Position numbers and translations under genes: made by a program. A stretch of DNA of 64,000 bases from Bdellovibrio sp. GT3 (GTDB lineage Bacteria; Bdellovibrionota; Bdellovibrionia; Bdellovibrionales; Bdellovibrionaceae), in NCBI RefSeq assembly GCF_037996765.1, contig NZ_JBBNAD010000003.1, positions 39,662 through 103,661 on the forward strand, written 5' to 3'. The notes under the pieces were generated by a model. The model saw nothing but the letters and a program-made list of their open reading frames with translations. It was not told the origin of the DNA and did not search any database. This document shows positions 45,681 through 54,459 of the stretch, piece by piece (within the stretch, counting starts at the first letter, position 1; each line of letters opens with the position of its first letter).

Positions 45681-47351
45681 ATGTCTCAAGAGATTATCTA
45701 CACAATGAAAGGTGTAAGTAAAGTATATCCTCCAAATCGTTTCGTTTTGAAGGACATTTACCTTTCTTACTTCTACGGAGCAAAAATCGGTGTTCTAGGT
45801 CTGAATGGTTCTGGTAAATCCACTTTGCTTAGAATTATGGCAGGCGTGGATAAGGATTTCATCGGTGAAGCCTTCCCATCCAAAACAATGAAAGTGGGCT
45901 ACTTCGAGCAAGAGCCGCACTTGGATGATAATCTGACTGTGAAAGAAAACATCTTTGCGGGCATGGGCGAGTTGCCAAAAGTAATGGCAGAGTACAACGC
46001 TATCAACGACAAGTTCGCAGATCCTGATTTGGATCCGGATGAGATGAATAAACTTATCGACAAACAAGGTGCCCTTCAGGAAAAATTGGACGCTTTGGGG
46101 GCTTGGGATGTCGATCAAAAGATCGAAATCGTCATGGATGCTCTTCGTTGTCCAGATGGCGACATGGGTGTGACCAAGCTTTCCGGTGGTGAGAAACGCC
46201 GTGTGGCTTTGGCTCGTTTGATCATGTCTGAGCCGGATATCCTGCTTCTGGATGAGCCAACGAATCACTTGGATGCTGAATCCGTTGCGTGGCTTGAACA
46301 ATATCTTTCAAAATTCCCAGGCACAGTTATCGCCGTAACGCATGACCGTTATTTCCTTGATAACGTTGCTGGTTGGATTCTGGAATTGGATCGTGGTGAG
46401 GGGATTCCTTGGAAAGGGAACTACACTTCTTGGCTTGAACAAAAAGACAAGCGCACTGCGAATGAACAAAAGGATCAGGCTCGCAAAGCTAAAACTCTTG
46501 AAAGAGAGTTGGACTGGATTCGTCAGGGGGCTAAGGCTCGTCAGGCTAAATCCAAAGCACGTATTTCCAACTACGAAAACCTGTTGAAAGAGGCGTCTCC
46601 AGAGAAAATCCAAGAGATGTCCATCTATATCCCACCAGGGCCTCGTTTGGGTGATATCGTGGTTGAAGCCAAAGGCATCACGAAGGCTTACGATCACAAA
46701 GTTTTGTTGGATGACGTAAGCTTCACGATTCCTAAGGGTGCGATCGTGGGTGTTATCGGACCGAATGGTGTCGGTAAATCCACTTTATTCCGTATGATCA
46801 CGGGTAAAGAAGCCCCGGATTCTGGATCATTCAAAGTCGGTGAGACGGTTAAGATTTCTTACGTGGATCAAACTCGTGAAACTTTGAACCCCGATAAAAC
46901 CATCTTTGAAGAGCTTTCTGGTGGCGCTGATGTGATCCAATTGGGAACACGTGAAATTCCATCTCGTCAGTATGTTTCCTGGTTCAACTTCTCCGGTTCT
47001 GACCAACAAAAGAAAGTGGGTCAATTGTCGGGTGGTGAGCGCAACCGCGTGAACATGGCCAAAATCCTGAAAGAGGGCGGAAACCTTTTGCTTCTGGATG
47101 AGCCGACGAATGATTTGGACGTCAATACTATGCGTGCTCTTGAGGAAGCTCTTCTGGAGTTCGGTGGATCTGTTGTGGTGATTTCGCATGATCGCTGGTT
47201 TTTGGATCGTGTTTGTACCCACATTATGGCGTTCGAAGGGGATTCAAAAATTGAATTCTATCCTGGAAACTTCACAGAATACGAAGAAGACCGCAAAAAA
47301 CGCCTTGGCGAAAACGCAGGTCCGAAACGTATCCGCTTTAAAATGGTTTAG
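45681..47351 (+). CDS. ettA: Energy-dependent translational throttle protein EttA (ABC-F)
   Basis: A 556-residue ABC-F ATPase that binds the ribosomal E site and gates the first elongation steps according to energy state. Two ATPase cassettes are present: Walker A GLNGSGKST (residues 40-48) and GPNGVGKST in the second, each with a signature (KLSGGEKRRVALARL; QLSGGERNRVNMAKIL) and Walker B (LLLDEPTNHLDAES; LLLDEPTNDLDVNT). The Arm and the inter-domain linker with the basic helix (RQAKSKARISNYE) match EttA rather than other ABC-F types. Length matches E. coli EttA (555). RBS AAGGTGGG; start ATG 45681. Confidence 0.97.
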   Translation: MSQEIIYTMKGVSKVYPPNRFVLKDIYLSYFYGAKIGVLGLNGSGKSTLLRIMAGVDKDFIGEAFPSKTMKVGYFEQEPHLDDNLTVKENIFAGMGELPKVMAEYNAINDKFADPDLDPDEMNKLIDKQGALQEKLDALGAWDVDQKIEIVMDALRCPDGDMGVTKLSGGEKRRVALARLIMSEPDILLLDEPTNHLDAESVAWLEQYLSKFPGTVIAVTHDRYFLDNVAGWILELDRGEGIPWKGNYTSWLEQKDKRTANEQKDQARKAKTLERELDWIRQGAKARQAKSKARISNYENLLKEASPEKIQEMSIYIPPGPRLGDIVVEAKGITKAYDHKVLLDDVSFTIPKGAIVGVIGPNGVGKSTLFRMITGKEAPDSGSFKVGETVKISYVDQTRETLNPDKTIFEELSGGADVIQLGTREIPSRQYVSWFNFSGSDQQKKVGQLSGGERNRVNMAKILKEGGNLLLLDEPTNDLDVNTMRALEEALLEFGGSVVVISHDRWFLDRVCTHIMAFEGDSKIEFYPGNFTEYEEDRKKRLGENAGPKRIRFKMV

Positions 47352-47354
47352 TGC

Positions 47355-48611
47355 CTATTTGGCCAAAGGCAGCTTCAGGGTGACTAGTGTGCCCTGAAGT
47401 CGTGAATCGGTGGCGGACTCATTGGAAAGCACAGCAATGGTTCCGCCCAACATCTGAATGTACTCTTTCACCAGAGGCATTCCATAGCCAGTCCCTTTTT
47501 CCCCTTGAGTTCCTTCGCGGTTGGTCTGACTGCCAATATCAAATAGATTCTTTTGAATGGCTTCGGGGATCCCCACGCCATAATCCTGTATCTCGACTAC
47601 AACATTTGTGCCGCTGGTGAAAGCTCGAATGTCAATGCGATCGCCCGGGTGAGAGAACTTCACCGCGTTGCTGATGATGTTTAACAGCACCACGTTTCCT
47701 AGAATGGTTTTTTCGGCATTTACCAACATTTTTTCGCGGCCGATCTCCAAAGACAGTTTGATGCCTTTGGGGCCCGCTAAAGATTCCGCGCTTTCATAAA
47801 TATCACTAAGGACTTTGGCCAGAGACATCGGTTTAAGGGGCAGACGTGCCTTGCCGTCCTTCACCGACTTCAAATGTCGGACTTGAGTCAGGAGGTTGTT
47901 GATTTCCTGAACCGCGCGCTCCATCTTTTCCAGCTCCGTGGTGCTGGTGGTCTGTTCTTCCTTGGCGCGAATCAATTGCAGGGTCATGGAGGACAGGGTG
48001 TTGGCGATGTCATGTAAAAGGACTCGCAGCAGGTTTTCGACGTCGTTGTTTTTATCTCGCAGGGTTTGGGCGTAGGCCGCCTCATTGCGCAGATAAACGT
48101 GGGTGGTCAAACTGGTGTAGCCCAGGAAACCAATCAGATTGAAAATTAATTCTTCCTTAAATACCTGGGGGGAGGGGATCAGATTTGGTTCCACTCCCAT
48201 GTGGTTGTTCAGGATAAAAACAACCAGAGTCGCAAAGATGATGAAATAACCCGTGATGGCACCGCGGGTACCAAACAGAATGGCCGTGGCCAAGGGAATG
48301 GTTGCCAGCCAATATACGCCGGGCGCAAAAAGCCCTCCGGTCACATAGATCAGCAGGATCATCATAAAAATCAAAGTTATCAAAAGGCTCACGGCCGCTG
48401 TGCGATACAGTTTAAAGCGATACCATAGCAAGGGCGGCCCCAGAATGATCGCGATCGACAGTGGAGTCATGATGCTGGTGTACTCGGGGGATTTAAAGGC
48501 TCCAGCGAATCTGAAGGTATAGAACACCGACATGAATGCCCCAAAGGCATACATGATCTGCATATAGAGAAGCCGCTTGCGGTGGTCTACGACCGAAAAG
48601 TTCTGGTTCAT
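47355..48611 (-). CDS. Membrane sensor histidine kinase
   Basis: A 418-residue kinase. Residues 1-175 hold about six membrane helices as a sensor module (MASE/7TM-like, short loops). The HisKA-type dimer helix has the phosphorylated His200 in VLLHDIANTLSSM, and the HATPase domain has NIISNAVKFSHPG (N box), VEIQDYGVGIPE (G1) and GTGYGMPLVKEYIQMLGG (G2). No response regulator adjoins it, so it is an orphan; a receiver at 58809 or the regulator at 55903 are local candidates only. No clear Shine-Dalgarno precedes the ATG. Confidence 0.92.
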   Translation of the reverse strand: MNQNFSVVDHRKRLLYMQIMYAFGAFMSVFYTFRFAGAFKSPEYTSIMTPLSIAIILGPPLLWYRFKLYRTAAVSLLITLIFMMILLIYVTGGLFAPGVYWLATIPLATAILFGTRGAITGYFIIFATLVVFILNNHMGVEPNLIPSPQVFKEELIFNLIGFLGYTSLTTHVYLRNEAAYAQTLRDKNNDVENLLRVLLHDIANTLSSMTLQLIRAKEEQTTSTTELEKMERAVQEINNLLTQVRHLKSVKDGKARLPLKPMSLAKVLSDIYESAESLAGPKGIKLSLEIGREKMLVNAEKTILGNVVLLNIISNAVKFSHPGDRIDIRAFTSGTNVVVEIQDYGVGIPEAIQKNLFDIGSQTNREGTQGEKGTGYGMPLVKEYIQMLGGTIAVLSNESATDSRLQGTLVTLKLPLAK

Positions 48612-48651
48612 TTATGATAAACAATTCGGATTTATATAAGGATTCTAAAGC

Positions 48652-49050
48652 CTAGAACAAGCTTCGTAAGATTTCGTAATGTTCCTTAAGGTTCAGGAAC
48701 TGCTCGGTGTTTCCACCTTGGTCGGGGTGAAGAATCAAAGCGGCCTGACGGTAGGCTTTTCTTAATTCAGTTTCAGTGAAACCTTCAGAAAGACCGTGCA
48801 CCCAGCATTTAAGGAACTCATAGGACTGGCGCTGTACAGGAGAGAATGCATGGGGTTTGCGTTGTGGACGAACCGCTGGGCGAGGATATTGTCCACGGGG
48901 AGCTTGGGATTCTACTTTGTTAATTTGGCCCAAAAGGTAAGCCAGGTGAAGAGGATCAGAGTCCATGACAGAAGAGTAATTTCCCTGAGAAGCCGTCTCT
49001 TGGCCCATCTTTTCTCTTAGGATTTGTTTGAAACTCGTCTGAAAACTCAT
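48652..49050 (-). CDS. J-domain protein (C-terminal J domain)
   Basis: A 132-residue DnaJ-like co-chaperone. The J domain is C-terminal (residues about 80-132) with the essential HPD in AALILHPDQGGNTEQFL. The N-terminal 80 residues are Gln/Pro/Arg-rich and lack zinc-finger or substrate domains. It would stimulate an Hsp70 such as the DnaK encoded at 13090 on a specific client. AAAGG precedes the ATG on the complement. It is divergent from the SWIB protein gene. Confidence 0.87.
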   Translation of the reverse strand: MSFQTSFKQILREKMGQETASQGNYSSVMDSDPLHLAYLLGQINKVESQAPRGQYPRPAVRPQRKPHAFSPVQRQSYEFLKCWVHGLSEGFTETELRKAYRQAALILHPDQGGNTEQFLNLKEHYEILRSLF

Positions 49051-49348
49051 GCCTTTCTATTCGGAAAACGGGGTTTTTCGAGGAGTCCAGAGGTGGCAAG
49101 TGAACCAAAATTAGACCTTTTTCCCTCTGGAAATCCTGTTTCTCGAGGGGAAAAAGGCGGTTTCTCGGGGTTTTCCCCCTGTTTTCAGAGGTGGAAATGG
49201 CTGTTTCAGAGGGAAAAATGCGGTTTTGAGAGGGGGTGCGAAAAAAAATGAGGGGTGTGCATTTTTTTTTGGACAAACGACTGGACTTAGATAGACACTT
49301 AACTCATTCGAGAGAAACAAGACAATAATCCTAACGGAGGAATTAACA
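49051..49348. repeat. Degenerate tandem-repeat region between divergent genes
   Basis: No gene is visible here. From 49137 to 49239 five imperfect units of 18-22 bases follow each other, for example TGTTTCAGAGGGAAAAATGC at 49202-49221, each a GTTTC/GTTTT word, then a G-run, then an A-run. A related word occurs once more near 49070. The region serves as the promoter zone of both the J-domain and the SWIB-protein genes. Confidence 0.55.
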
Positions 49349-49768
49349 ATGGCAAAAGCTACTAAAAAAGCTACTAAGAAAGCTGCTCCTAAAAAAGCTG
49401 CAGCAAAAAAAACTACTGCTAAAAAAGCAGCTCCTAAAGCAAAAGCTACTACTAAAAAAGCAGCTCCTAAAGCTAAAGCAGCAAAAGCTCCTAAAGCAGC
49501 TAAACCAAAAACTGCTCGTAAGCCAAACGCAGCTTTCATGAAAGCTTTGACTCCATCTGCAGCTCTAGCAGCAGTAGTTGGTGCTTCACCACTTCCACGC
49601 ACTGAAGTTGTTAAAAAACTTTGGGCTTACATCAAGAAGAACAATCTTCAAGATTCTAAAAACAAACGTAACATCAACGCTGACGCTAAACTTAAAGAAG
49701 TTTTCGGCGGTAAAACTCAAGTTAGCATGTTTGACATGACTAAACTTGTTTCCAAACACCTTAAGTAG
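49349..49768 (+). CDS. Histone H1-like / SWIB domain fusion protein
   Basis: A 139-residue DNA-associated protein. Residues 1-55 are an H1-like tail of repeated KKA/KAAPK words, strongly basic and alanine-rich. Residues about 58-139 form a SWIB/MDM2-type domain (FMKALTPSAALAAVVG, then LWAYIKKNNLQDSKNKRNIN, then MFDMTKLVSKHLK). Such fusions occur in chlamydiae and some predatory bacteria and are linked to nucleoid compaction and chromatin-like control. A strong GGAGG lies eight bases before the ATG and the codons are biased, so it is probably abundant. A strong terminator follows. Confidence 0.93.
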   Translation: MAKATKKATKKAAPKKAAAKKTTAKKAAPKAKATTKKAAPKAKAAKAPKAAKPKTARKPNAAFMKALTPSAALAAVVGASPLPRTEVVKKLWAYIKKNNLQDSKNKRNINADAKLKEVFGGKTQVSMFDMTKLVSKHLK

Positions 49769-49790
49769 TCTCTAGCTACATTAAGATGGA

Positions 49791-49820
49791 AAAAAGCCAC
49801 CTTCGGGTGGCTTTTTTTTT
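49791..49820 (+). terminator. Intrinsic terminator of the SWIB protein gene
   Basis: AAAAGCCACC pairs with GGTGGCTTTT around a UUCG tetraloop, followed by a run of nine T bases. It starts 22 bases after the stop. Confidence 0.95.
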
Positions 49821-49831
49821 GCCTTCGAGTC

Positions 49832-49955
49832 GGGATGATTGAAAAGACCCCATCGCGGCGTTGGAGCGGGCCGTCCTCGCTCCGACGTACATTAAGTACG
49901 CCTGCGCTGCGGGCGGCCCACTCCGCCTTGCTCCTGGGGCCTTTTGAATCACCCC
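49832..49955. repeat. Long imperfect inverted repeat (about 124 bp)
   Basis: Outer arms 49832-49852 and 49935-49955 match over 18 of 21 positions when one is reversed and complemented. Inner arms also pair (GGAGCGGGCCG against CGGCCCACTCC with mismatches), and the centre is the palindrome CGTACATTAAGTACG (49886-49900). No coding frame fits, so it looks like a mobile or structured repeat unit rather than a terminator. Confidence 0.7.
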
Positions 49956-50064
49956 ATAGTTGAACTTGTTCGCGTTTTCGGGCTGGTCTGCGACGCCGCC
50001 CGAAATGGCTGGCCCTCGCTTTTGGCGAGTTGGCGCCGCTTTTGGCCGCCCTTTGGGCGAGCAT

Positions 50065-50085
50065 GGGGGAGGGGGAGGGGGAGGG
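50065..50085 (+). promoter_or_regulatory. Candidate G-quadruplex, four G-runs
   Basis: Three runs of five G and one of three G, separated by single A bases. It satisfies the four-run rule for a stable quadruplex on the + strand and lies 29 bases upstream of the map promoter candidate. Confidence 0.7.
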
Positions 50086-50113
50086 CTTATGTGGTTTCTG
50101 GGTAATCCTTGGC

Positions 50114-50142
50114 TTGGCTCGGGGGTGGGGGTGTGTTATACC
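50114..50142 (+). promoter_or_regulatory. Promoter of map giving a leaderless transcript
   Basis: TTGGCT (50114-50119) and TATACC (50137-50142) are spaced by 17 bases. The expected start of transcription (six to eight bases after the -10) falls at 50149-50151, that is at or next to the ATG at 50151. No Shine-Dalgarno is present in that gap. Confidence 0.5.
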
Positions 50143-50150
50143 TTTTGCCT

Positions 50151-50915
50151 ATGGGAATTAAGCCTCTTTCTCTTGAAGAGATCAAAAAAATGACGGTGGC
50201 CTGCAGGATTGCGGCTGATACTCTTACTTATCTTGAAAAGTATGTGAAAATTGGGATCTCTACTCAGGAGATTGACGAGCTTGCCTTTGATTTCATGCAA
50301 ACTCGTGGGGCTAAGTCGGCTTGCTTGGGCTACCATGGGTATCCTAAGTACACGTGCACTTCTGTGAACGAAGTGGTTTGTCATGGTTTGCCGGATCCTT
50401 CGGTTATTTTGAAGGATGGCGACATTATCAATGTCGATGTGACGGCTTGGATTGATGGGTTCTTTGGGGATACTTCGCGCATGTATATGATCGGGAATGT
50501 TTCTGATCAGGCTCGCGATCTGGTGGAAACCGCGCAGATGGCTCGTGACAAGGGGATTGAGGCGATCACTCCTCGCGGTTACACGGGGGATATCGGTTTT
50601 GAAACTTACAAATATGTGACTCGCAAGGGTTATACAGTTGTTAAGGAAATCGGTGGTCACGGTGTGGGTCGTACATTCCACGATGAACCTTTTGTTCCGG
50701 CATTCGGGAAAAAGGGCAAGGGCGAGCGCCTGGTGCCATTCCATTGTATCACTGTTGAACCGATGGTGAATCAAGGGGTTGAGGATGTGGTTGAGTTCAA
50801 CATCCCGGGCTCTTCGATCAAGTACTACAATACGGCTGATGGAAAACTGTCGGCCCAGTATGAGCACACAGTTCTTGTGACTGACACGGGTTACGAGATT
50901 CTGACTCTGCCTTAA
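50151..50915 (+). CDS. map: Methionine aminopeptidase, type I
   Basis: A 254-residue metalloenzyme that removes the initiator methionine from new proteins. The metal ligands are all present: Asp96 and Asp107 in NVDVTAWIDGFFGDT, His in GGHGVGRTFHDEP, Glu in TVEPMVNQG and Glu in QYEHTVLV. Length and sequence are type Ia. The start is the ATG at 50151 (MGIKPLSLEEI); an upstream frame begins in GC-rich noncoding sequence. It appears leaderless: the promoter and the ATG are only a few bases apart. The gap to ahcY is 45 bases. Confidence 0.95.
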   Translation: MGIKPLSLEEIKKMTVACRIAADTLTYLEKYVKIGISTQEIDELAFDFMQTRGAKSACLGYHGYPKYTCTSVNEVVCHGLPDPSVILKDGDIINVDVTAWIDGFFGDTSRMYMIGNVSDQARDLVETAQMARDKGIEAITPRGYTGDIGFETYKYVTRKGYTVVKEIGGHGVGRTFHDEPFVPAFGKKGKGERLVPFHCITVEPMVNQGVEDVVEFNIPGSSIKYYNTADGKLSAQYEHTVLVTDTGYEILTLP

Positions 50916-50960
50916 CAATTTAAATTTTAATTTTTAGTTTAACAAAGGACGTTTTAAAAA

Positions 50961-52379
50961 ATGGCTACTACAACTACGAACGGAAAAGCGATGAAAAAAA
51001 ACAACGCGAAAGCTGCGATGGCAGTGACTTCTAATAAGACAGCTACTTCTAAAAACAACCGTGACTTCATGGTTTGCAAAGAGGCTATGGAAAACCCAGA
51101 GGTTTTCGCTAAGCTTGCTAAATGGGGTCGTGAAGAGATCTCTATTGCTGAAACTGAAATGCCAGGTTTGATGGCGCTTCGTAAAGAGTTCGGCAAACAA
51201 AAACCATTCAAAGGTGCAAAAATCGCAGGTTGCTTGCACATGACTATCCAAACTGCAGTGTTGATTGAAACACTTGTAGAGCTTGGCGCTGAAATCCGTT
51301 GGTCTTCTTGCAACATCTTCTCTACTCAAGATCACGCGGCTGTTGCTATCGCTGCTGCGGGTATCCCGGTATTTGCTTGGAAAGGTCTGACTGAGACTGA
51401 GTTCAACTGGTGTATCGAACAAACTATCACTGGCTGGGGTAAAGATGGTTACAACTTGATCCTGGACGACGGTGGTGATTTGACGAACATGATGCATGAG
51501 CCACGCTTCGCTAAAGAATTGAAGAAAATCATCGGTATCTCTGAAGAGACAACGACAGGTGTTCACAATCTTGAAGTGATGTTGAAAGCTGGCAAATTGA
51601 AAGTTCCAGCAATCAATATCAATGACTCTGTAACTAAATCCAAATTCGACAACTTGTACGGTTGCCGCGAATCACTTGCTGACGGTATCAAACGTGCTAC
51701 GGACGTTATGATCGCTGGTAAAATCTGCGTTGTTGCAGGTTACGGTGACGTAGGTAAAGGTTCTGCGCACTCTCTACGTGGTTTGGGCGCTCGCGTGCTT
51801 GTAACTGAAATCGATCCTATCTGCGCATTGCAAGCAGCTATGGAAGGTTTCGAAGTTGTGACTATGGAAGAAGCGGCTCCAATGGGCGATATCTTCGTAA
51901 CTGCAACTGGTTGCTGCGATATCATCACTGAAAAGCACTTCACTAAAATGAAAAACAACGCGATCGTTTGTAACATTGGTCACTTCGATATCGAAATCGA
52001 TATGGCATGGATCAACAAGAACTCAAAAGTTCGCGAAGTTAAACCACAAGTGGACATCCACACTTTGAAAAACGGCAACCAAATCATCATCCTTGCAAAA
52101 GGTCGTTTGGTGAACTTGGGCTGTGCAACAGGTCACCCAAGCTTCGTAATGTCGAATTCATTCACGAACCAAGTTTTGGCTCAAATGGAACTTTACATGA
52201 ACCGCGACAAATACCAAGAGATCGCAGTTTACCGTTTGCCGAAGCACTTGGACGAAAAAGTGGCGGCTCTTCACCTTGGCAAACTAGGTGTGAAGTTGAC
52301 AAAACTTTCTCAAAAACAAGCGAAGTACTTGCACATGAACCCAGCAGGTCCTTTCAAACCAGAACACTACCGTTACTAG
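50961..52379 (+). CDS. ahcY: Adenosylhomocysteinase
   Basis: A 472-residue NAD-dependent enzyme that splits S-adenosylhomocysteine into adenosine and homocysteine, removing the product inhibitor of methylation. The NAD site GYGDVGKG lies near residue 260, with the AdoHcy motifs [13 protein letters not shown] and HFDIEIDM. The first 35 residues are an Ala/Lys/Thr-rich extension not found in most homologues. AAAGGA lies eleven bases before the ATG. Codon use is strongly biased, so it is well expressed. A terminator follows. Confidence 0.97.
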   Translation: MATTTTNGKAMKKNNAKAAMAVTSNKTATSKNNRDFMVCKEAMENPEVFAKLAKWGREEISIAETEMPGLMALRKEFGKQKPFKGAKIAGCLHMTIQTAVLIETLVELGAEIRWSSCNIFSTQDHAAVAIAAAGIPVFAWKGLTETEFNWCIEQTITGWGKDGYNLILDDGGDLTNMMHEPRFAKELKKIIGISEETTTGVHNLEVMLKAGKLKVPAININDSVTKSKFDNLYGCRESLADGIKRATDVMIAGKICVVAGYGDVGKGSAHSLRGLGARVLVTEIDPICALQAAMEGFEVVTMEEAAPMGDIFVTATGCCDIITEKHFTKMKNNAIVCNIGHFDIEIDMAWINKNSKVREVKPQVDIHTLKNGNQIIILAKGRLVNLGCATGHPSFVMSNSFTNQVLAQMELYMNRDKYQEIAVYRLPKHLDEKVAALHLGKLGVKLTKLSQKQAKYLHMNPAGPFKPEHYRY

Positions 52380-52418
52380 AGGTAACAGTTCCCTTTTTGG
52401 AACGCATACCGATAATAA

Positions 52419-52447
52419 AAACCCCGCTGATGAGGCGGGGTTTTTTT
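52419..52447 (+). terminator. Intrinsic terminator of ahcY
   Basis: AACCCCGC pairs with GCGGGGTT around a seven-base loop, followed by a seven-T run. It also lies at the end of the convergent binding-protein gene. Confidence 0.93.
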
Positions 52448-53252
52448 ATGGATTCTTATTCAGAACTTCACGAATCGTGGGGTAGGCGCTTAGATCACCG
52501 CTCAGGCGTTTTTTCAATGCCGCTTCCAGTTTCGGCATCTCTTTCGCAAATTCTTTTCTCATGGCAACGTACACGGGTGTTTCCATAAACGGTTCCGGAA
52601 GCATGGCGATCTTTTTCTTGGTTTCGGGATTGGCGTTCACCACCGATAGGCCCACTTCGCGGATAGAAATGCAGTATTTCACTTTCTTCTCAAGCAACAT
52701 CTGAATGCAATGAAACGGATTGGTCGCCTGGATAAATTTCAGCTTGCGCTGCTTCGCCATCTGCAGAATTCGCGAATTGTTCAGTGATATGGTCCCTTTG
52801 TATTTTTTAAGGTTTTTAATATCCAGGGATTCGGACCGCAAATGAAAAACCGAGGCATAGGTCTTTGCCACGGGGAATGAGGTAATAACAACCTTTTCGA
52901 CTTCGCGTGTATCACTCAAATCATCATAAGCCACAGCATCCACTCGTCCTGACAACAGGATTTCGCGAGAGCTTTGCGCCGTTCTTAGGGTTGTTTCCAC
53001 TTTGTAACCTATATCATTGAATGAGCTAATGACCAGATTGTGATATTCAACCAGTGCCTGATTGCGATTATATTTAAATGGGACGCCCAAATTAATTACT
53101 TTTTGGGAGGTCTCTCCGGCTGCGGTTGCCATTGCAGTCGATAATAAAATAAAGGCATAGATCCAGTATGCGATGATGCAGTCCTCTTGGTCCGAGATGA
53201 TTCGTGTGAGACTGTAGTTACAAAATTGCTTGATTCTGACAAGTTTTATCAA
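52446..53252 (-). CDS. Orphan periplasmic solute-binding protein (type 3), start uncertain
   Basis: A protein of up to 268 residues with the SBP_bac_3 fold: GVPFKYNRNQ, then GRVDAVAYDDLSD and the C-terminal PVYVAMRKEFAKEMPKLEAAL. The hydrophobic signal core (YWIYAFILLSTAMATAAG) begins only at about residue 29, so the first ATG (53252) is probably not the true start. An AGAGGA lies shortly before two ATC codons at that point, and no ATG, GTG or TTG is in frame there, so a rare start codon or a longer N-terminal leader are both possible. No transporter genes adjoin it. Confidence 0.7.
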   Translation of the reverse strand: MIKLVRIKQFCNYSLTRIISDQEDCIIAYWIYAFILLSTAMATAAGETSQKVINLGVPFKYNRNQALVEYHNLVISSFNDIGYKVETTLRTAQSSREILLSGRVDAVAYDDLSDTREVEKVVITSFPVAKTYASVFHLRSESLDIKNLKKYKGTISLNNSRILQMAKQRKLKFIQATNPFHCIQMLLEKKVKYCISIREVGLSVVNANPETKKKIAMLPEPFMETPVYVAMRKEFAKEMPKLEAALKKRLSGDLSAYPTIREVLNKNP

Positions 53253-53333
53253 CTTCTTAACAGAATCGTCATCTACGCATAGAGGAGCGGGCAGCTCGGC
53301 TCAATGAGACTGCCCACTTTGTTGGAAGGGTGG

Positions 53334-53969
53334 TTAGAGAGTGACAGGGAAGGATAAGCTTACGATATAGCTTTTGTTTCTGCCTTCGATGCCATCTAGG
53401 TTCCCAGACAGGGGACCGGCATTTTCAATTGTAGTCGAATCATAAGTTGCGTCTTGGTACTCCAGATTGATGCTGACACTTTTTACATAGATACCAGCAC
53501 CAATGCGGTAGCCCTTCAGATCATTGAACTTAACATCCACTCCGCTAATTTCTTCGGGATTCAGACCGCCGGTCAGAATGTAGGTACCCCAAACCCGGAT
53601 GCCATAGAGGGGAGTTTGCACACCCAGGGTCACACCGGCATCGTATGAATCGGAAGAGCCATCGCCGTTCAGGGCGGAGGAGTCATAGTTGGGTTTGGCG
53701 AAGCGGCCATCCGCCCCCAGGAAGAGGGATTCCCAGACATGAACTCCAAAGCGCAAACCCAATCCGAAACCTTTTAAGTCTTCTTTGGAATCGTTCAAAG
53801 GAGCGGGGTACGAAACGTTCACGTCGCCGGTTTGATAGGTCAACATCGGCTCGATAAACATGCCTCCAGGTTTTAAGTCACTGCTGGAGTCGGTACTGTC
53901 TTGTGCAAATACGGAAGGGGAGCATAAAACAGCGACCGCTACGATGATGAGTTTGTTTTTGAATATCAT
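53334..53969 (-). CDS. Outer membrane beta-barrel protein
   Basis: A 211-residue secreted protein with a signal peptide cut after VFA (residue 22). The mature part alternates strands of eight to twelve residues and ends in the strand SYIVSLSFPVTL, typical of eight-stranded barrels (OmpA-type/opacity-like). Repeated LGADGRF and GVTLGVQTPLYGIRVWG are typical turns. AGGAGG lies six bases before the ATG on the complement. Function is unknown. It is the last of a run of minus-strand envelope genes but is separated from the next gene by a promoter-size gap. Confidence 0.85.
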   Translation of the reverse strand: MIFKNKLIIVAVAVLCSPSVFAQDSTDSSSDLKPGGMFIEPMLTYQTGDVNVSYPAPLNDSKEDLKGFGLGLRFGVHVWESLFLGADGRFAKPNYDSSALNGDGSSDSYDAGVTLGVQTPLYGIRVWGTYILTGGLNPEEISGVDVKFNDLKGYRIGAGIYVKSVSINLEYQDATYDSTTIENAGPLSGNLDGIEGRNKSYIVSLSFPVTL

Positions 53970-54006
53970 GATGTCCTCCTGATGAAGCGGTGATTAGAAC
54001 TGAAAA

Positions 54007-54255
54007 CTAGTTGGCCATGTCTTTAACTTCTTCAGTGGCTTCAGATGCGCGGTTTTTGATCTTTTTTCCTGCGCATTCCATTTTGCCATTGACCATTTCA
54101 CAGGCCGTTTCTTCCACGCGGTTGGCGCTTTTTTTGACGACTTTTTTCGTGTCTTGCGTGACTTCTTTAGTGGTTTCCTTGATGTCGTCGGCAAAACTGT
54201 AAGTCGCTGCGCCTGTCAAAAATCCCGCAAATAGAAGTGATGTAACTAGTCTCAT
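54007..54255 (-). CDS. Small secreted hypothetical protein
   Basis: An 82-residue protein with a clear signal peptide (MRLVTSLLFAGFLTGAATYSFA, cut near residue 22) and a Lys/Glu/Thr-rich mature part of heptad type (KKVVKKSANRVEE, AGKKIKNRASEATEEVKD). Two cysteines (TACEM and MECAG) could form a disulfide. AAGGAG lies seven bases before the ATG; the longer frame to 54279 is unlikely. No family recognised. Confidence 0.8.
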   Translation of the reverse strand: MRLVTSLLFAGFLTGAATYSFADDIKETTKEVTQDTKKVVKKSANRVEETACEMVNGKMECAGKKIKNRASEATEEVKDMAN

Positions 54256-54459
54256 GGTTTTTCTCCTTGTGTGTTTCATGCGAAATTAGAAATGCAACCG
54301 CGGTGCCATCTGGAACGTGGATATATTCGAGTACAACCATGAGAGAAGCTTTTAATGAGGCGAAATGCCACACTTCGAGGAGAAAAGGGATGGGTAATCG
54401 CTTCTTGATGAATTCTGGGACTTGCGAATAAAATGCAGTCTTTGATAAAGGCTTTTTAT

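Noticed and set aside
50136..50918. A 260-residue minus-strand frame opposite map
   Set aside because: Mirror of the map codons; no ribosome binding site or family signature.
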